Shown here: positions 1-13,215 of the stretch, piece by piece
How the letters are laid out: each line of letters begins with the position of its first letter
How positions within the stretch are numbered: the stretch's first letter is position 1
Assembly: GCA_903813345.2 (NCBI GenBank)
Contig: CAIIXF020000005.1
Span: forward strand, 16,249,375-16,313,374
Source of the DNA: Owenia fusiformis
Lineage: Eukaryota > Annelida > Polychaeta > Sabellida > Oweniidae
Direction: 5' to 3'
DNA: 64,000 bases
Notes under the pieces: model-generated
Databases searched by the model: none
Seen by the model: only the letters and a program-made list of their open reading frames with translations
What the model was told of the DNA's origin: nothing
Made by a program: the position numbers and the translations under genes

Positions 1-1670
1 ACATGGTCAAATAGCCATACTCTAATATATAAAAAATAAAGTTAGAAATGAACCCATACAAAAATTTGTGTACAATGCTAAGTCATTTATCAATAACAGG
101 CCAAAACCATGACATATTACTAAAATGACCCCAAATCAAATCAGGCACAAATGAATTCAGAAAGGATTATGACAACTAACATACAATGGGGTTTCTATAG
201 AGTAGATGACCATACCAGAAAACAAAATAAGTTATCATGCTGTAGAGGTTATAAAGGACATAAAGAAAATTAACTAGAAAACAGCAATTCCAGAGTAGCA
301 AATCCCACAAAAACATGTTTTGATAAATAGCGGTTATCTTGAAAATTTATTTTTCAACAGTGCTCATTTGTCCCTAGGTATCAGCATATAAAATTCCACT
401 CGTATTTAAGTTATCAAAGATTATGGTTTTATACAGGGTGGTCCAAAAAATCATTTACATTTTTGACAACATAGTAATTTCTAACAACAGGAAAATTTCC
501 CAATTATTTCATAGTCCTACAGACATGTAAGTTTTGTGTGGTTAAGTTTTATTTTGATATACCTCCGTAAAGAGAGCACAGGCCAATAGTTTGTAATGTG
601 CTCAATCCAAGCTCTTCGGCGCTGAATTGCTGTAGTTTTATTGCACATTTAAGTTTGTAATGACCATCAACAAATAGAAAATGCACTTTTTTGGTCAGGT
701 TTAGTCTTCTGAGAATCAGCATCAAACATGTGATGTAGAGAGGTTTACTGATATGTCAAAATGGCGATACTGGCCTGATCTGGTTTAATTTGAGGATGCT
801 AATAGATGTTCATTTCCTGTGAACATGGACTGATACTTTTTTTTACGAAAATTAGCAGCCACTTTGAAATTCAGTGGCCCAAAGCTTCTATGTCCATAGG
901 CCTCAGCATATAAAATCTGAATCAAATTCATCTGCTGGTATTTGAGTTCATATACCAGTAGACGGATATCTGACAGATGAATGGAGAGACAGACAAATGG
1001 ACAGACAACTTCTCTATATCCCTAAGAAATTTGTTCAGTGAGATAATTTAATCTCAAACAGTTTTGATGTATTATCTAATCATTGCAAATTCATCATTTT
1101 TATGTACGGTATTTCAAAAGCATATGACATACTCCATTGTCATGAAACTTAAGACCTTAAAAGGGGGTCAAATAAAAGCAATTTATATAATTCAAAACGG
1201 TAAACTGCTTTGTTATGGTATCTAAGACCTTTCATTTATGGTGATATAAAAGGTTATGTACTGCATTGCCATGATAAAAAGGCATAAAAAGGTGTGCCAA
1301 ATTAAACCAGTTACAACAATATTTCAAAGGGTATACTGCGTTTCTAAGACACCCAAGACCTCATCTAAGTTGTCATTGTATCTATATATCTTTGGTTATT
1401 TTAAAAATATATTGCCACACTACTTGAGCAATTGTATTAACATATTAATTGATTAATTGTTATAAAATGTTATTAATAGAAGCTATGCAGTGGTTCGTGG
1501 CTGCCGAGGATGTCTTTTTATTTTGGAGGACTATACAGTGTAGCTGCCATAACCTAGCTATAGAGCAAATGTCATTTATTTTTTGCCTCATTTACAGAAA
1601 GGATTTGTCTCACTGCTATTCTTTTGTAAAATTCTCACTATGACAGTTTTCATACATAACAATACAGTAA
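1..1670. other. No exon recognised; presumed JMJD8 intron
   Basis: I searched this stretch for the next JMJD8 exon, which should carry the JmjC metal-binding histidine and be in phase 0, and did not find it. It is AT-rich non-coding DNA. At about 433-470 a sequence reading CAGGGTGGTCCAAAAAA resembles the end of a mariner-type element, but I saw no matching opposite end. Confidence 0.5.
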
Positions 1671-1682
1671 TGGATTACCAAC

Positions 1683-3334
1683 CTTTACTTCCAGAAATTT
1701 TGGAGGGTTGACTGTTTCTGGTAGGTCAGATAGCTTGTAGAAATTCCTATCAAACAAGTACCTAAAATAAAAGTGAATAGAAAAGATATTCATTTAATAA
1801 ATGAGCCACAACATTGAAAAAATGCTCTTATCACAGATTTTTTCAATATTTTGATTTTTTGTTTATATTAAAAACACAATGAGTCCTTTCAAATGAGCCA
1901 TGGCTTAAATGTCTTAACAATTTTTCTTTACAGATATAGACCATATCTGTTTTCCTGTCACGTGTTGAGGCTCAAATGAATGATTTAAAGGAAGGTTGGG
2001 CAAAATATGCATATCATAGGATTTCTGGGACACTTTTCTCTACAAATAGATTCATTTTTCTCAAATGAAAGATACAATATTGAAAGTATAGGCATTTGGT
2101 CAGAAAATTCAAAAAGTTGACAATCAAAAGCTGCAAAAATTAAGACTTATCTTGCCAAAGTTGTGTTGATCAAATTTCCATTATTTGGGTCAAGCTAAGG
2201 GAGACAATAATGAGGATAGTACTTCATGTACATTTATTCATTGTCATCACCTGTGGCACAGTCATTAAGTGAAAGGCAGTTAACTTACACTTCATAACAG
2301 TAGAAAACACTATCAATTATTCATATTCATTATTGTGCTCTATCTAATACAAAGGAAACTCTTGATTGATGATTAAATCAATTTGTAACTGAGCAAGATT
2401 CTATTTAGAAACAGGTAAAAGCTCTATCTGTCAATGACATAATCAATCACTAGTGTGAAACACACAGTTATAAATCTGATAAACATGTTCCACCACATTG
2501 GCCTAGCTCTTAAATAAGGTTAAGTAAAACCTGTCTAATCCAAACACCACTGGGACCAGACAAAAGTGATCAGATTGGCAAGTGTTTGCATTTTTAGCTA
2601 TTCCTAATATGTGAGTGTATGCGAGACAACTACCCTGCGCGCAGAGTCTCTCTTTTAAGAAGTGAAGTCGAACGAATGCAAAGGGTAGGAGACAACAAAA
2701 TTGAAACTGAGAAAAAGTGTTCACATCGAGAGGTGTTTGGATTAAAAAAGTGTTCAGTATTTTTTTCAGGATGAAGCCCTGTTACTGCATAAAATTACAT
2801 TTTCAGAACAAAGAAATGATATACTTACAATGGTTCTCCAGAATCATCAGGTTTGTCCATTAAGTCACTTAAAAAGTCACCAAACTTTGCAAGAATATCT
2901 CCACTCCCACTAAATCTAACAATATCTTCAGATTTACCTGCTAGTATGTCAACATTTCCATATTTTTTCTGTATATTTTCTTTTGTCCAGTAGGCAGTAT
3001 TCGTCCAATCATCAGTGCCATTTGGAAACTGTATGATAATGGGTTTTTGAAATCGATACTTCTTTTCAAATTCACTTTCCGTTAAATCATTTATGGATAT
3101 TTTTTCGATATCGCATTTCGTAGTATATGTGTATTTTACAGTATCCTTGTCTGCAAGTGCCCATCCGCCATTTTGAGGCTTAACACTTTGGGTGAGCTCA
3201 GTTGGAAAAAGTATATTTAGTATACATGATAACAGCAATATTATTATCGTAAAATACAATAATACATGGCCATTTGTAAGACCAAATGGCCAATGTGTGA
3301 ATGGGAAGCTTCGAAGCAAGAAGTGCATCACCAT
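1683..3334 (-). CDS. JMJD8: JmjC domain protein 8-like (JMJD8), N-terminal part, two exons
   Basis: Coding exons are 3334-2829 and 1761-1683 on the minus strand. The first ends in phase 2 at a strong GTAAGTAT donor; the second begins with the single base needed after a TTTTATTTTAG acceptor and ends in phase 0. Start: ATG at 3334, a few bases after a CTTCAG acceptor, so an upstream untranslated exon is likely. The protein has a short N-terminus, one hydrophobic segment at about residues 24-43 (signal anchor), then a lumenal part with the JMJD8-like pattern CDIEKISINDLTESEF, followed by RFQKPIIIQF and, in exon 2, YLFDRNFY. Human JMJD8 is an ER-lumenal JmjC-fold protein without proven demethylase activity. 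The cupin core with its metal ligands is not present in what I recognised. The family call rests on remembered JMJD8 sequence; the two-exon phase agreement supports it independently. Confidence 0.75.
2631..2687 (+). mobile_element. Mini-element of the TACCCT...AGGGTA family, short copy
   Basis: A 57-bp copy begins TACCCTGCGCGCAGAGTCTC and ends GAATGCAAAGGGTA. It is flanked by CGAGACAAC and GGAGACAAC, a 9-bp target duplication with one mismatch. It lies upstream of the second JMJD8 exon, inside the intron. Four more copies are in the window. Confidence 0.75.
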
Positions 3335-3820
3335 TTTCTGAAGATGGTAATACAATAAATAAATTTATAAATTTAAAACAGTTATGTATGATTAACAGTT
3401 AGTATCCGAAAATGAAACATAACTCAATGGTTATAAAATCTAGCCATAAGGCTGACATTACAATGGTTCAATTTATTGATTTTCTGCCATTGAAAAAAAC
3501 AAAACTAAAGAGCAAAAGTTTCAGTATCACAATTCACATCTATTTGAACAACAGTTAAAATAGATCCAATATATAAACTTCAACAATGAATTTCAACTAA
3601 AACAATACAAAGTTTGATATGCAATGATTAATAAAGGTAAAACATGCATTCACATAAGTACAGAGGCCTATAGTCCCCTGGACATAGTCTATGCCCATGA
3701 ATCCGGTTTAGTGTTCCACAGAACTTTTTATCAACTTTATCTTATATTTTAACCTTGGTCTGTTTTAGATCCCTTGACCTACAAACTAGACTCCTGTCAA
3801 GAGAGTACAACATACTAATA

Positions 3821-4646
3821 TATACACCTCAAAAGGACTAGTCTTTTTCCTCATAGATTTACATGTTAAACCCCATGTATGTTTGAACTTTTTAATTTCT
3901 AAGTCTGAAAGGAAAGAAAACCTGATGAGGTAATTGGATATGTACCTTGACTCTATTCTCTATATTTCAGGAAAATTTCAATTTAATCTCTCTGTTACAA
4001 CAGGTTTAAAATTGATGACAAATTTGATGAATTAAAAACAATGGGAGAACGCATGTTAACCAATGGGAAAGGTGAGTTAGGGGTCAGATTTTTGGATATC
4101 TATTCAGTAAAAGATTTATCAAAAATGATTTCCAAATAGACAATTGAATTGTTTCACTTTCTGCATGCTTAGTATTAAACTTATTTTGTGAGAATTAGCC
4201 ATACAGAGCATCAAAGAATTTTTGGGAACTCATTGTTGACACCTGTGTTATTTCAATGAGAGGTTGATTGTAAAATAAGTTTGACTTTGGGGACTCATAA
4301 CTCTGTAAAACCCTGAAAAACAAATCAATTTTTTGCTGTAGACAAGTCAGCAAATTCAATTGTCTATTTAAATTCCGTTTTTGAGAGCAATCTATGGATA
4401 TTTTTTCATATGATTTTTGGCAACCCAACCATTTTCCATTGGTTTACATTGGATCTACCAATTTTTAGCCTGTTGTAAGGGAGAGAATAAACTGAAATTT
4501 TTTGAAATAAAGAGAATAAAGTCAAGGTACATATCCATTTACATTATCAATTTTTCTTATGTTTCAGGCTTAGTTCAAACATACATGGGGTTTAACATGT
4601 AAACCTATGAGGAAAAACACTGGTTCTTAACGTTTTTGAGGAGTAT
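3821..4646. mobile_element. Inverted-repeat element with TATACWCCTCAAAA ends, mariner-like
   Basis: The left end reads TATACACCTCAAAAGG and the right end is the reverse complement of TATACTCCTCAAAAACG. The arms stay complementary inward: the segment at 3840-4075 pairs with 4420-4620. No transposase is visible. The inner arms resemble those of the element at 8521-9395, so the two belong to one family. The TA-rich flanks suit a TA target site but do not prove it. Confidence 0.65.
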
Positions 4647-4861
4647 ATATTATAAGACCCATATCAACTATTGACATTTCAATTGAACATGACCTATAAA
4701 TATGATATTGGCCTTCCAACAATATCCTTATTATGAATTCATTTCAGCTGACCTTTCAATCTTTTATTAATTCTTTTTCAAAATGAAATATGTTATCCTG
4801 AACCATGGTACTGTAACCACTTGTATACTTTATGTGAATAATTACAATACTTACATATTAC

Positions 4862-5363
4862 AAGATTAAACACTTGAAATGAAGAGGATATATGCAAAAT
4901 AAATACCAGGTTGTTCAATAAGTCCATGCAAAACATTATCATTTTTTTATTTTTCAAAGGTTTTTTCTTGAAACTTTCACAAATCATAGAAAAGAAACAT
5001 ACTCATTGAAAAACAAAAAATAAATTACTTTGTTCTGATTGGTCAAAAGTTATGGTTGCTATGGTAACCCGTGTTTTGGTCGCGAGGGGCAATTTATAAA
5101 GTGAAAAAAAGTTTAATTTTAATTGAATACTTGTGATTTATTAGATGCACTCTATAATATTGTCTTTTCAAATTTAAGTTCCTTCAATTTCCTGTAACTT
5201 ATTTTTTGTTTTTCAATGAGTAGGTATTTTTTCTATGATTTGTGAAAGTTTCAAGGAAAAACATTAAAAAAATTTTAAAAAATGAAAATGTTTTTGCATG
5301 AACTTATTGAACGACCTGGTATTTATTGCATATATCCTCTTCATTTCAAGTGTTTAATCTTAT
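4862..5363. mobile_element. Fold-back inverted repeat, about 170-bp arms
   Basis: AAGATTAAACACTTGAAATG at the left is matched by its reverse complement at about 5345-5363, and the arms continue inward through GTTGTTCAATAAGT to a central spacer of about 170 bp. The ends resemble those of mariner-derived fold-backs. No coding sequence is visible inside. Confidence 0.65.
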
Positions 5364-8300
5364 TTGTACATCTTTATTATTTCTATTTAAAGGTTCAATA
5401 AAGACCATAGAAAAAATTTGGGAATAATTTTTTTTACCTTTACCGAGCTATTAGTGCAACGTTTGGCCTAATGTCTTCTTCTTCGCCATACCTATTTTCT
5501 TAAAATGTATGCACTTGTCGACATATACGAATACCACCAATCAGACTTGCAAATAGACTTCTGAATAAGCAATTGAAAGGATGGACGTCCCGCATTTTGT
5601 TTCTTAAAACATTTCTGAATCTCCACCATTTAAGATTCTTACTGCAGCTGAGATTAGGTAAGACCGCATGTCAGCATGTTTACAGTATAACCACGGTTGT
5701 CTGATATAACTGTATGCATGGTACACGATATGACCGCCGTCGACGGTCTATTACCGGCGACTCTTGCAGCTAGCCTGGTCCAATGACGAAGAAAAATCAA
5801 AAATAATCGAAGACTAAAACACCTCAAATCTACGAGCAGGGTATATACGAAGCAGAATGTTGGATAGAACGTTAGGTGGAAACTGGGCTGGAATCCAATG
5901 AAAATATCACCAGGAAATCATTAAAAGGTACGTGAGCATTTTTTCTGTCGATGTCGGGAGAAGATTCCCGGGGATTTAGGATGCCAGTTATTGTGAATAT
6001 CGGCAGAAATTAGGTACAATTTTTTCACGCAAAGTATAGAAGCCCTTAATTGCCCTCTCCCAAGATGTATTATCAACATCTCCATTTGGAATTATGTCTG
6101 TCCTGGAGATCTATTTTACGTTGGGTACAGGAACATGTATAAAAAATTGAGTATCATAGACCAAGGATGTCTACATCCTTGGTGTAAGGCTCATACCAAA
6201 AATTGTTTGCTTTTAAAAATAATAAAGGTATTCCACGGTTCTTCACGATCACTGAAATTCAGGGCGTAGTGGACGTGACACATCAGTATGAGGAAACAAA
6301 GTGCATTAGTGCTGATCCCATTATAACCCATACAGGCCCATATAAAGATTTTATATAATCTTGACCTCCCGCGGCCTTCGATAATTTACCGTCCATGAAC
6401 TAAAGTGGGGGACAAAAATAAAACTCAACGTTCACAAGTTGTCACAATGAGCTAATTTCCAAGTTTCGTGTCTCAAACTCTCCCAAGCGGTAGAAAAATA
6501 ATTCCCGTTCACTAAAGTAGCACAATAAATGAATCCAAAGCTTCATACCTGCAAATAATGGATAAATCCCTACCAAATCGAATGAATGTTTTCATGAATC
6601 GCCATGTTTGTTATCCAAGGACGGTTGACTCCCAGAATGCAACATCAGTTACCGTATTTACTCATGACAGGTTTCAAAATGGCGGAACAGCATTTTGAAA
6701 GCTGGCACGTGCCATGTTGCACTCTGGGAGCCAATCCTCCGTTCCAGCGCAATCGGGCGACAAAATCACCTCAACATTTGAAGAGTCGGCATAACATGTG
6801 AATATCCACTTCAACTTTTGGAGTTCTTATTTGTCATTAGGGACACAAATTCCACTATATTTGGACTTACTCAGACTGAGAAAATAGAGCACTGAATACA
6901 CTGAGGTAAGAATTTATTACATGTGCAACAGCATGTAATTTTCATAGCTTTTGCAATTCTTTATGATCCCCACTATACATGTACAGCTTGCTTCTGTTCC
7001 ATCATATTGCAAGAATTTAACCTTTCAATTCACAAATCTTAACAGAAAATTCAACAATAAAATATGTGTACCTGAATGTTGACTTCCACCTTCGCCTCGT
7101 GATTTTCCACACAAAAGTCTATTTACCGTTGAGATTGGGGGTAGACAGACTGGCAAGTCCATACCGCAATTCCGCATCTAAGAATGATCGCTTTATAACA
7201 ATAATAATATGATAGCTTGTCTGACTAATTCGCCAAGATAAAAATTAAGATAAAATTGAAATCAGAAACTTATAAACTCATCAAACTTTCCAGGTGTCTC
7301 TTCAAGAACATCGTACTCGCTGTAGCAAGACTGAATTCTACACTGGACGAACCTTGTCAATCTAAAGAAGAACATTTACTACAGATTCCCGGGATCTTGC
7401 CTAATTTGACTTTTAAAATGTAGGATGCCGCGGGAATTTTAAAATGTCTAATGCCTTATCGTTCCACGATAAGAAGTGATAATATTGAAAACTCTACCCT
7501 TATGCTCTCATGGTTCTCATGGTTCTATGAGACCAATCCAGTCTTTGAACTGAGAGGTAGGTCTCAAAAGTATGAACGATCCCCTGTTGTAAAAATTCGT
7601 GAAAACGGGATGAGGTTAAGGTTAAATGTCTAAAATCAGATTAAGGGTCTATTTGACTGGGCAACCTGCCCGGGGCAACCTGACTAGTACTCATGCTGAA
7701 TTTTGACATTTAGGCTACCGATCTATTTATCAGAAAATAATAGAAAGTTGATCATGATTAATGCCAATTTAGAAATAGATCGTCGATCACTTTGCATGTT
7801 GGCATCCCGGGAGAGCATGCAAACCCATTGGTGATATCCGAGAATCAGCAATTCCTGCGAAAGTATTGTCAAGTAAAATATTACAGCTAGATAGCTTTTC
7901 TTAAAGATGTAATTTTGATAAAATAATGTACATAGTGAAAGTCAACATGAACCCCATGAAAAATGATCAAGAAAAACGAACTTATTGCAACAGGACGTCG
8001 CGGTGATAACAGATGTGACCCTATACATTATACTAATTTATATTGGCATGAGGTTGGTATTTCCAATTTTGTGGAAACGAAAATGAATTACCGTCCATGC
8101 CTCTAATCACGTCTGAGTCAATGCCGTTATTAGCATGATTAGGTCAATAAGTATGTACTTATCCTCTATTTTAATCAACGTGGTTGACGTATACTATCCT
8201 TTATAACCCCGATTAACAAAGAAAGAAAAAATCAGTTGACACTGTGTAAGCAGAGCCTCATTCCTAAAGTCACTAATGAGTATAGTAACTCACCAAACGC

Positions 8301-8518
8301 CTAAAGAAAGTAAAGTTATATGGTATCAAAAGCAATCGATGGCAATGGCGCAATGAGAAGAGGTATTCGAGGTATTCACAGACTAATTGAATCGGAGCTC
8401 ATTGACGTGTGTTTTTAAAACAAAGGTCCCATTATATGTATAATTTACCTGCCTGCCTTTATGGGATATTGTGATTGATTATTTTTTGGTATTCATGTAA
8501 AACATCGAGAAATGGGTA
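5364..8518. other. Intergenic, no coding gene recognised; small hairpin repeat near 6630
   Basis: No open frame here has the features of a gene. GACTCCCAGAATGCAACAT near 6629 is matched in inverted form by ATGTTGCACTCTGGGAGCC near 6712, giving a hairpin with a loop of about 60 bases. A possible untranslated first exon of the JMJD8-like gene is listed separately. Confidence 0.5.
6549..6608 (-). other. Candidate untranslated first exon of the JMJD8-like gene
   Basis: On the minus strand a short segment with an ATGGCGATTC-type start context, common near animal transcription starts, ends at a good CAG|GTATGAAG donor at 6549. Its own ATG runs only about 12 codons to a stop, so it would be untranslated. 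Joined to the acceptor at 3338-3339 it would supply the 5' UTR of the JMJD8-like gene. This is inference from splice signals alone. Confidence 0.3.
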
Positions 8519-8520
8519 TA

Positions 8521-9395
8521 CACTCCCCTCCATAAGTTTGGCAACCTTTTTTCCCCCATTGAACTACGTGTTAAAGCCTCTTTACCTTTGAATTTTTATT
8601 TACTTAACCTGCGATGAAAATACTTATACTATTGATGGAAACGTAATTTGACTTTAATTCCAAGACCTCCAAATTTTCTCATTTTTTTTCCTCTGTTACA
8701 ATGGGTCGAAAATTGATGATAAATTTGATGAATTTTTGAAAATCGACATTCCCATGTTAACCAATGGGAAATGGTAGGTTTGCCGCAAGTCATATGACAG
8801 AATATCCATCCATCCGAGTCCTTGCAAAAATACGAGTTAGGCAGGCAATTGAATTTGCTAACTTTATTTAACAAAAAATTGATATGTTTCTTCAGGTTCA
8901 ACAAAGTTATAGGGCTTTAAAGTCAAAATTGTTTTTCAAAAAACCTCTCCCATTGAAATAACACACGAGGCGAAAAATTATTTTCAAAAATGACTTTGAA
9001 GCGCTGTAACTTTAATATTCATCAAATAAACTAAACACTTAGTGTTCAAAAAAGTTAGACAATTCAATTTTCTATATAAAAATATTTTTTGCTGAATCTT
9101 TTACTGAAAAGATATTCTGATTTCTGATTTGCCCCGAACCCTCCATTTCCCATTGGATTACATGGGAATGACGATTTTCAAAAATTCATCAAATTTATCC
9201 TCAATTTTCGACCTATTGTAATTGAGGAAAAAAGTTGAGAAAATTTGGAGGTATTGGAAATAAAGTCAAGTTACGTTTCCATTAATATTATACGTTATTT
9301 CATCGCCGGTTAAGTAAATAAAAATTCAAACGTAAAGAGGCTTTAACACATAGTTCAATGGGGAAAAAAGGTTGCCAAACTTATGGAGGGGAGTG
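8521..9395. mobile_element. Non-autonomous Tc1/mariner-like element with 250-bp arms
   Basis: The ends CACTCCCCTCCATAAGTTTG and their reverse complement enclose 875 bp flanked by TA on both sides (8519-8520 and 9396-9397). The arms run inward for about 250 bp, to ATGTTAACCAATGGGAAA and its counterpart. A TA target duplication and this end type fit Tc1/mariner. No transposase frame remains. The inner arms resemble the element at 3821-4646. Confidence 0.8.
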
Positions 9396-9861
9396 TATAT
9401 CGGAATCGGAATAATCATCGCATAGATAACAATGTGTAACATCGCCCTTTTCATGCTTTTGGGAGCTGATCATTAAACATATCGTATTTACTTGTTGGAA
9501 AAAATTAGCGCGGTCGATTGATACACTGTATGCGCTGTAATCCGAGTTCATATTAGCCGCAAAAAACTAGATTTCATTTTTTGGTAAAAAAAAATCATCA
9601 TTGAAGCTAAAACTGCTTAATGGGTAAGATTACCTCAAATGGATACTCACCTGGGATTCTCGAGAATCTGATTATTCAAGATATAGAAAGGAGAACAAGA
9701 ATGTTAAAGCATCTACACTTAATTGAATCATTTTCTACATGGACAACTTTTTTAGATTTCAATGAGTACGGTTTAAGTGGATTGATTGTGAACTTTTGCA
9801 TATCATTATGAAATCTATTTTGGGATAACTCAGGACTAAGAAGGATTTTGACTCGAATTAG

Positions 9862-9956
9862 TACCCTTTGCATTCGTTCGACTTCACTTCTTAAAAGAGA
9901 GCTTCGTCTTCGTCTTGTAGTTTAACTAGACTCTGCACGCAGGGTTTCGAAATAGG
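9862..9956 (-). mobile_element. Mini-element of the TACCCT...AGGGTA family, longest copy
   Basis: A 95-bp copy in the opposite orientation to those at 2631 and 33646. It starts TACCCTTTGCATTCGTTCG and ends CTGCACGCAGGGTT. The flanks TCGAATTAG (9853-9861) and TCGAAATAG (9957-9965) are a 9-bp target duplication with one mismatch. It contains the central TTAACTAGA segment that the 57-bp copy lacks. Confidence 0.8.
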
Positions 9957-10809
9957 GCCATTAAAATGAAATTTTGAACATAATTATACTCGATTAGACA
10001 AATCTAACTTTTGTTAACTCTAACAGTTTTACTCCCTGCTTATAAATCTAGAGATTGGAAACTATGCTGTGATTTTATGTGAAAATATAACTTTACTTAA
10101 TTTTGCGACGGTACAAAAATATGAACTATCACAAAATCTTTAGAAAATTTTTGACAAACCTATCATCATTTAGCAAATAAGTTCTCTTCCAATTCACAAT
10201 TTAGACACATTATAATATGACTAGTTGATGATGGTCGAATAAAAATATTTGCCCATGTTTACATTTACTCTAGGGGCGAGGAGGGAAATTCTCAATAAAT
10301 GGAGTATAGTTGGTTTGGCAGCATTTTCAGTTAGGGGAGAGTCTTGGATGAAATTTCCACCTAGGTGATAGCTTCACAGAGTGGTAGGAAGTTCTTTTTT
10401 TTGAAGAGTTAGCCCCCTACCCCACAAAAACACCCCACCCCGGGGAAAAAAATTGTTCACACTAAATAACCTTAGATATTTTGATGTTTGTAAGTGACAT
10501 ACCTAGATATTATATATATGAATCATTTGCAGTATAATTGATGCTGATTACTCCTAAAAAAATTGAATATTAGTACAAAGTGTGTACCCAAGGGGGCAAA
10601 TTCGTGACCCATTTCCTTACAATTTTGATCCTAACTTTTCAACTAGACACTGTAAGAGGTTGAAAAAATTCATGTGAAGTGCCCAATAGCAGGGTTAGTA
10701 ACCCTGAAAGATGCAAAGCCATGGAAGAGGTAGGAGCTGAGAAAAAAATTGTTGATTTTTCGAAAAATTTGACATTTTTGACAGCTGGATTTTGTGTATG
10801 ACTATAGCT

Positions 10810-11540
10810 GACCCCTATAGTTCCTGGATCCATCCCTCTATGATGATATATATGGTTTTATAGTGTGGAACTAAGATGTAAAACATAATTAAGATGGGTT
10901 TTAAGGAAGTTTAAGGTTTTAAACAAGTCCAAAATTTGAAAAATTGTAAATATAAGGTTTCAAATTTACGAATTCCAGGTAGAGCCATGGCAGACCCCTA
11001 TAGTTTCTAGATCCATCCCTCTATGGTGATACTTATGGTATTGCTGTATGGAACTAATATGTAAAACACAATTTAGATGGGTTTTAAGGAAGTTTAAGGT
11101 TTTAAACAAGTTCAAAATTTGAAAATTTGTAAATATAAGGTTTCAAATTTACGAATTTCAGGTATAGCCATGGCTGACCCTTATGGTTTTTACATCCATA
11201 CCTCTATGATTAAATATACAGTTTTAGAGTGTGGGACTAAGATTGAACATACCCAAAATGAATTTTAAGAATGTTTAAGGTTTTAAACAAGTCAAAAATT
11301 TGAAGAATTGTAAATGTAAGTTTTCAAATTTATGAATTTCAGGTATAGCCAAAGATGACCCTTATGTTTTTTTTTACATCTATACCTCAGTGATGAGATA
11401 TATATTTTTAGAGTATTTAACTAAAATGTAAAAGATGCATAAGATGAGTTTGAAGGAAGTTCAAGGTTTTAAACAAGTGCAAAATTTGAAAAATTGATTT
11501 CGAAAATTGGTCTCAAATTCACGTTATTCAGGTACAGCCT
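10810..11540 (+). repeat. ~183-bp tandem units in the left arm
   Basis: Units starting GACCC(C/T)TATAG or similar begin at about 10810, 10993, 11176 and 11357, with spacings of 183, 183 and 181 bp. Each holds a GGTTTTAAGGAAGTTTAAGG-type block and ends near GCCATGGC. Divergence increases toward the interior. Confidence 0.85.
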
Positions 11541-12570
11541 TGAATGAGCCCTGATAATCGAAGGTTATGAGCACAATAGTAACAACTGTGATATCATAGC
11601 TTAGAGACCAGGTGTAGAATATATACCCGTTGCAGCAGTTAGTCTGCTGCATATAGATGGAGTGAAAAGTCATGAACTACAGTTAATTCTTTCTAATCTG
11701 AATGCTACTAGATATAGTATTTGGACCAGATAAAGCGTTCAAATTAGAAGTGTTTGAATTTTGAGGTTTTTACATCTGCAATATTCTGGATTTTGAAGAA
11801 ATATGAATGCATTCTCAATGAAAAATATTAATAAATATTAATAATATTTATACTGACCATCCAAAAAGCTTAATAGCATTCCAAAATCCAATTCAAAAGT
11901 TTTGATATCATAACAGTTCAGTGTTAAACTGACAATATTTGAGCAATTTTGTAAGAAATATGTGATATTTGTTAAAAAAAAAGTTCAAGTTAAACAGGTT
12001 GATTTTTCAAATATGAGTGTTCACTGTTCGAATTAAGATGTGTTCAGATTTCAATTTTTAAACATAGGAGTCAATGGGAGGAAGGAAAAATTGAACTGGG
12101 TAAAAGTGTTCAGATTGGTTGGTTTTCAGATAAGTCAGGTGTTGGGATGATTGGTAGGTGTTCACAATAGTCAGATGTTGGGATATACAGGTTTCACTGC
12201 TGATATATCATTTATACAAGATGATGAACTAGAACTACTGTACTAGGTGCCTTTGATAATTTTTTTTCCACAATGTTATACTATGTCAGGAAAAGAAAGC
12301 ACCCATGACACTGTGCTTGTACAACTTGAAAATCAACAACACTTTAACATTTGATAAAGGTGTCTACCAAATGAGTAATCCACATAAATTCAAATACAAG
12401 CACTTGGCATGCTATTCCCTATGATCATTAGTTTCATTAGTTTCTCTAGAATCTAAAATTGACCTTGGGTTTATGAGAGTAGTAAATTGGAATGCAGTTA
12501 TATGGAATATTGAATTGGCTGGAATTGGACACACCTTGCCTAGAAATGTGTGAGTAAACTATGATCTTAT

Positions 12571-13215
12571 ATGGATACAAACAGTTCGTTTGACAATGAT
12601 CATCTATCTTATCCTGTAAAATCAGAACTTAAAAAGGGGTTTGAAATGGAGATCGATGAAACCATACCACAAATTGATAAAACTTTCGTGATTGATGCAA
12701 TGGCAATGACAAAGGGAAAATGAAGATTAACTTATATGTTGAAATTTGGAGAGTTTTGGAAAGCTATATTTGACTACTCCATCAAATCTAGTAAAGGACC
12801 CCAAAGAATAGATTTCATATTAGACTCCTAGCTAGTTGTCTCCATCAGTAAAGGATTCTGAAAGAATGCGAAGAATGGATGCTTCCCCTATTGAACTTTA
12901 ATCCATAGAAGAAATTACACCATTACTAAAAATATGAATACCTTTGTCCAAGTAATATAAGACAAATTTTCAAAGATTACAAAGAAATTCAATAAAGCAG
13001 TATTCTAAAAGTGTGCCAAAATGTCAAGATTGTTTTAAGTGGTACTATTGGAGAGAACTCAAATATCTGTGAAAATGATAACTGAAATCTCCTGTTAAAT
13101 TCCACTCCTGAAGAGGCTGATTTTAAAATTATTCACTCTGTTTTACATTCAGCAGAACATGTGGGACTGCAGTAATTTGCATCAAATGACTCTGATATTA
13201 TAATTTTATGACTAT
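12571..13215 (+). pseudogene. Decayed gene of an unnamed repeat-associated family
   Basis: An intact 50-codon stretch (12571-12723) ends in the pattern FVIDAMAMTKGK. After a frameshift, KDSERMRRMDASPIEL can be read near 12850. After further stops, EEADFKIIHSVLHSAEH and SNDSDIIIL can be read at about 13115-13210. From memory, the order DGMA-type motif, SIK..ERxRR, EADT.xxLH and S.DTDVLVL is shared by an uncharacterised protein family found many times over in coral and mollusc genomes. Several frames and stop codons are needed, so this copy is dead. It lies in the middle of the 5.6-kb inverted element, which suggests but does not prove that the family belongs to that element. Confidence 0.55.
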
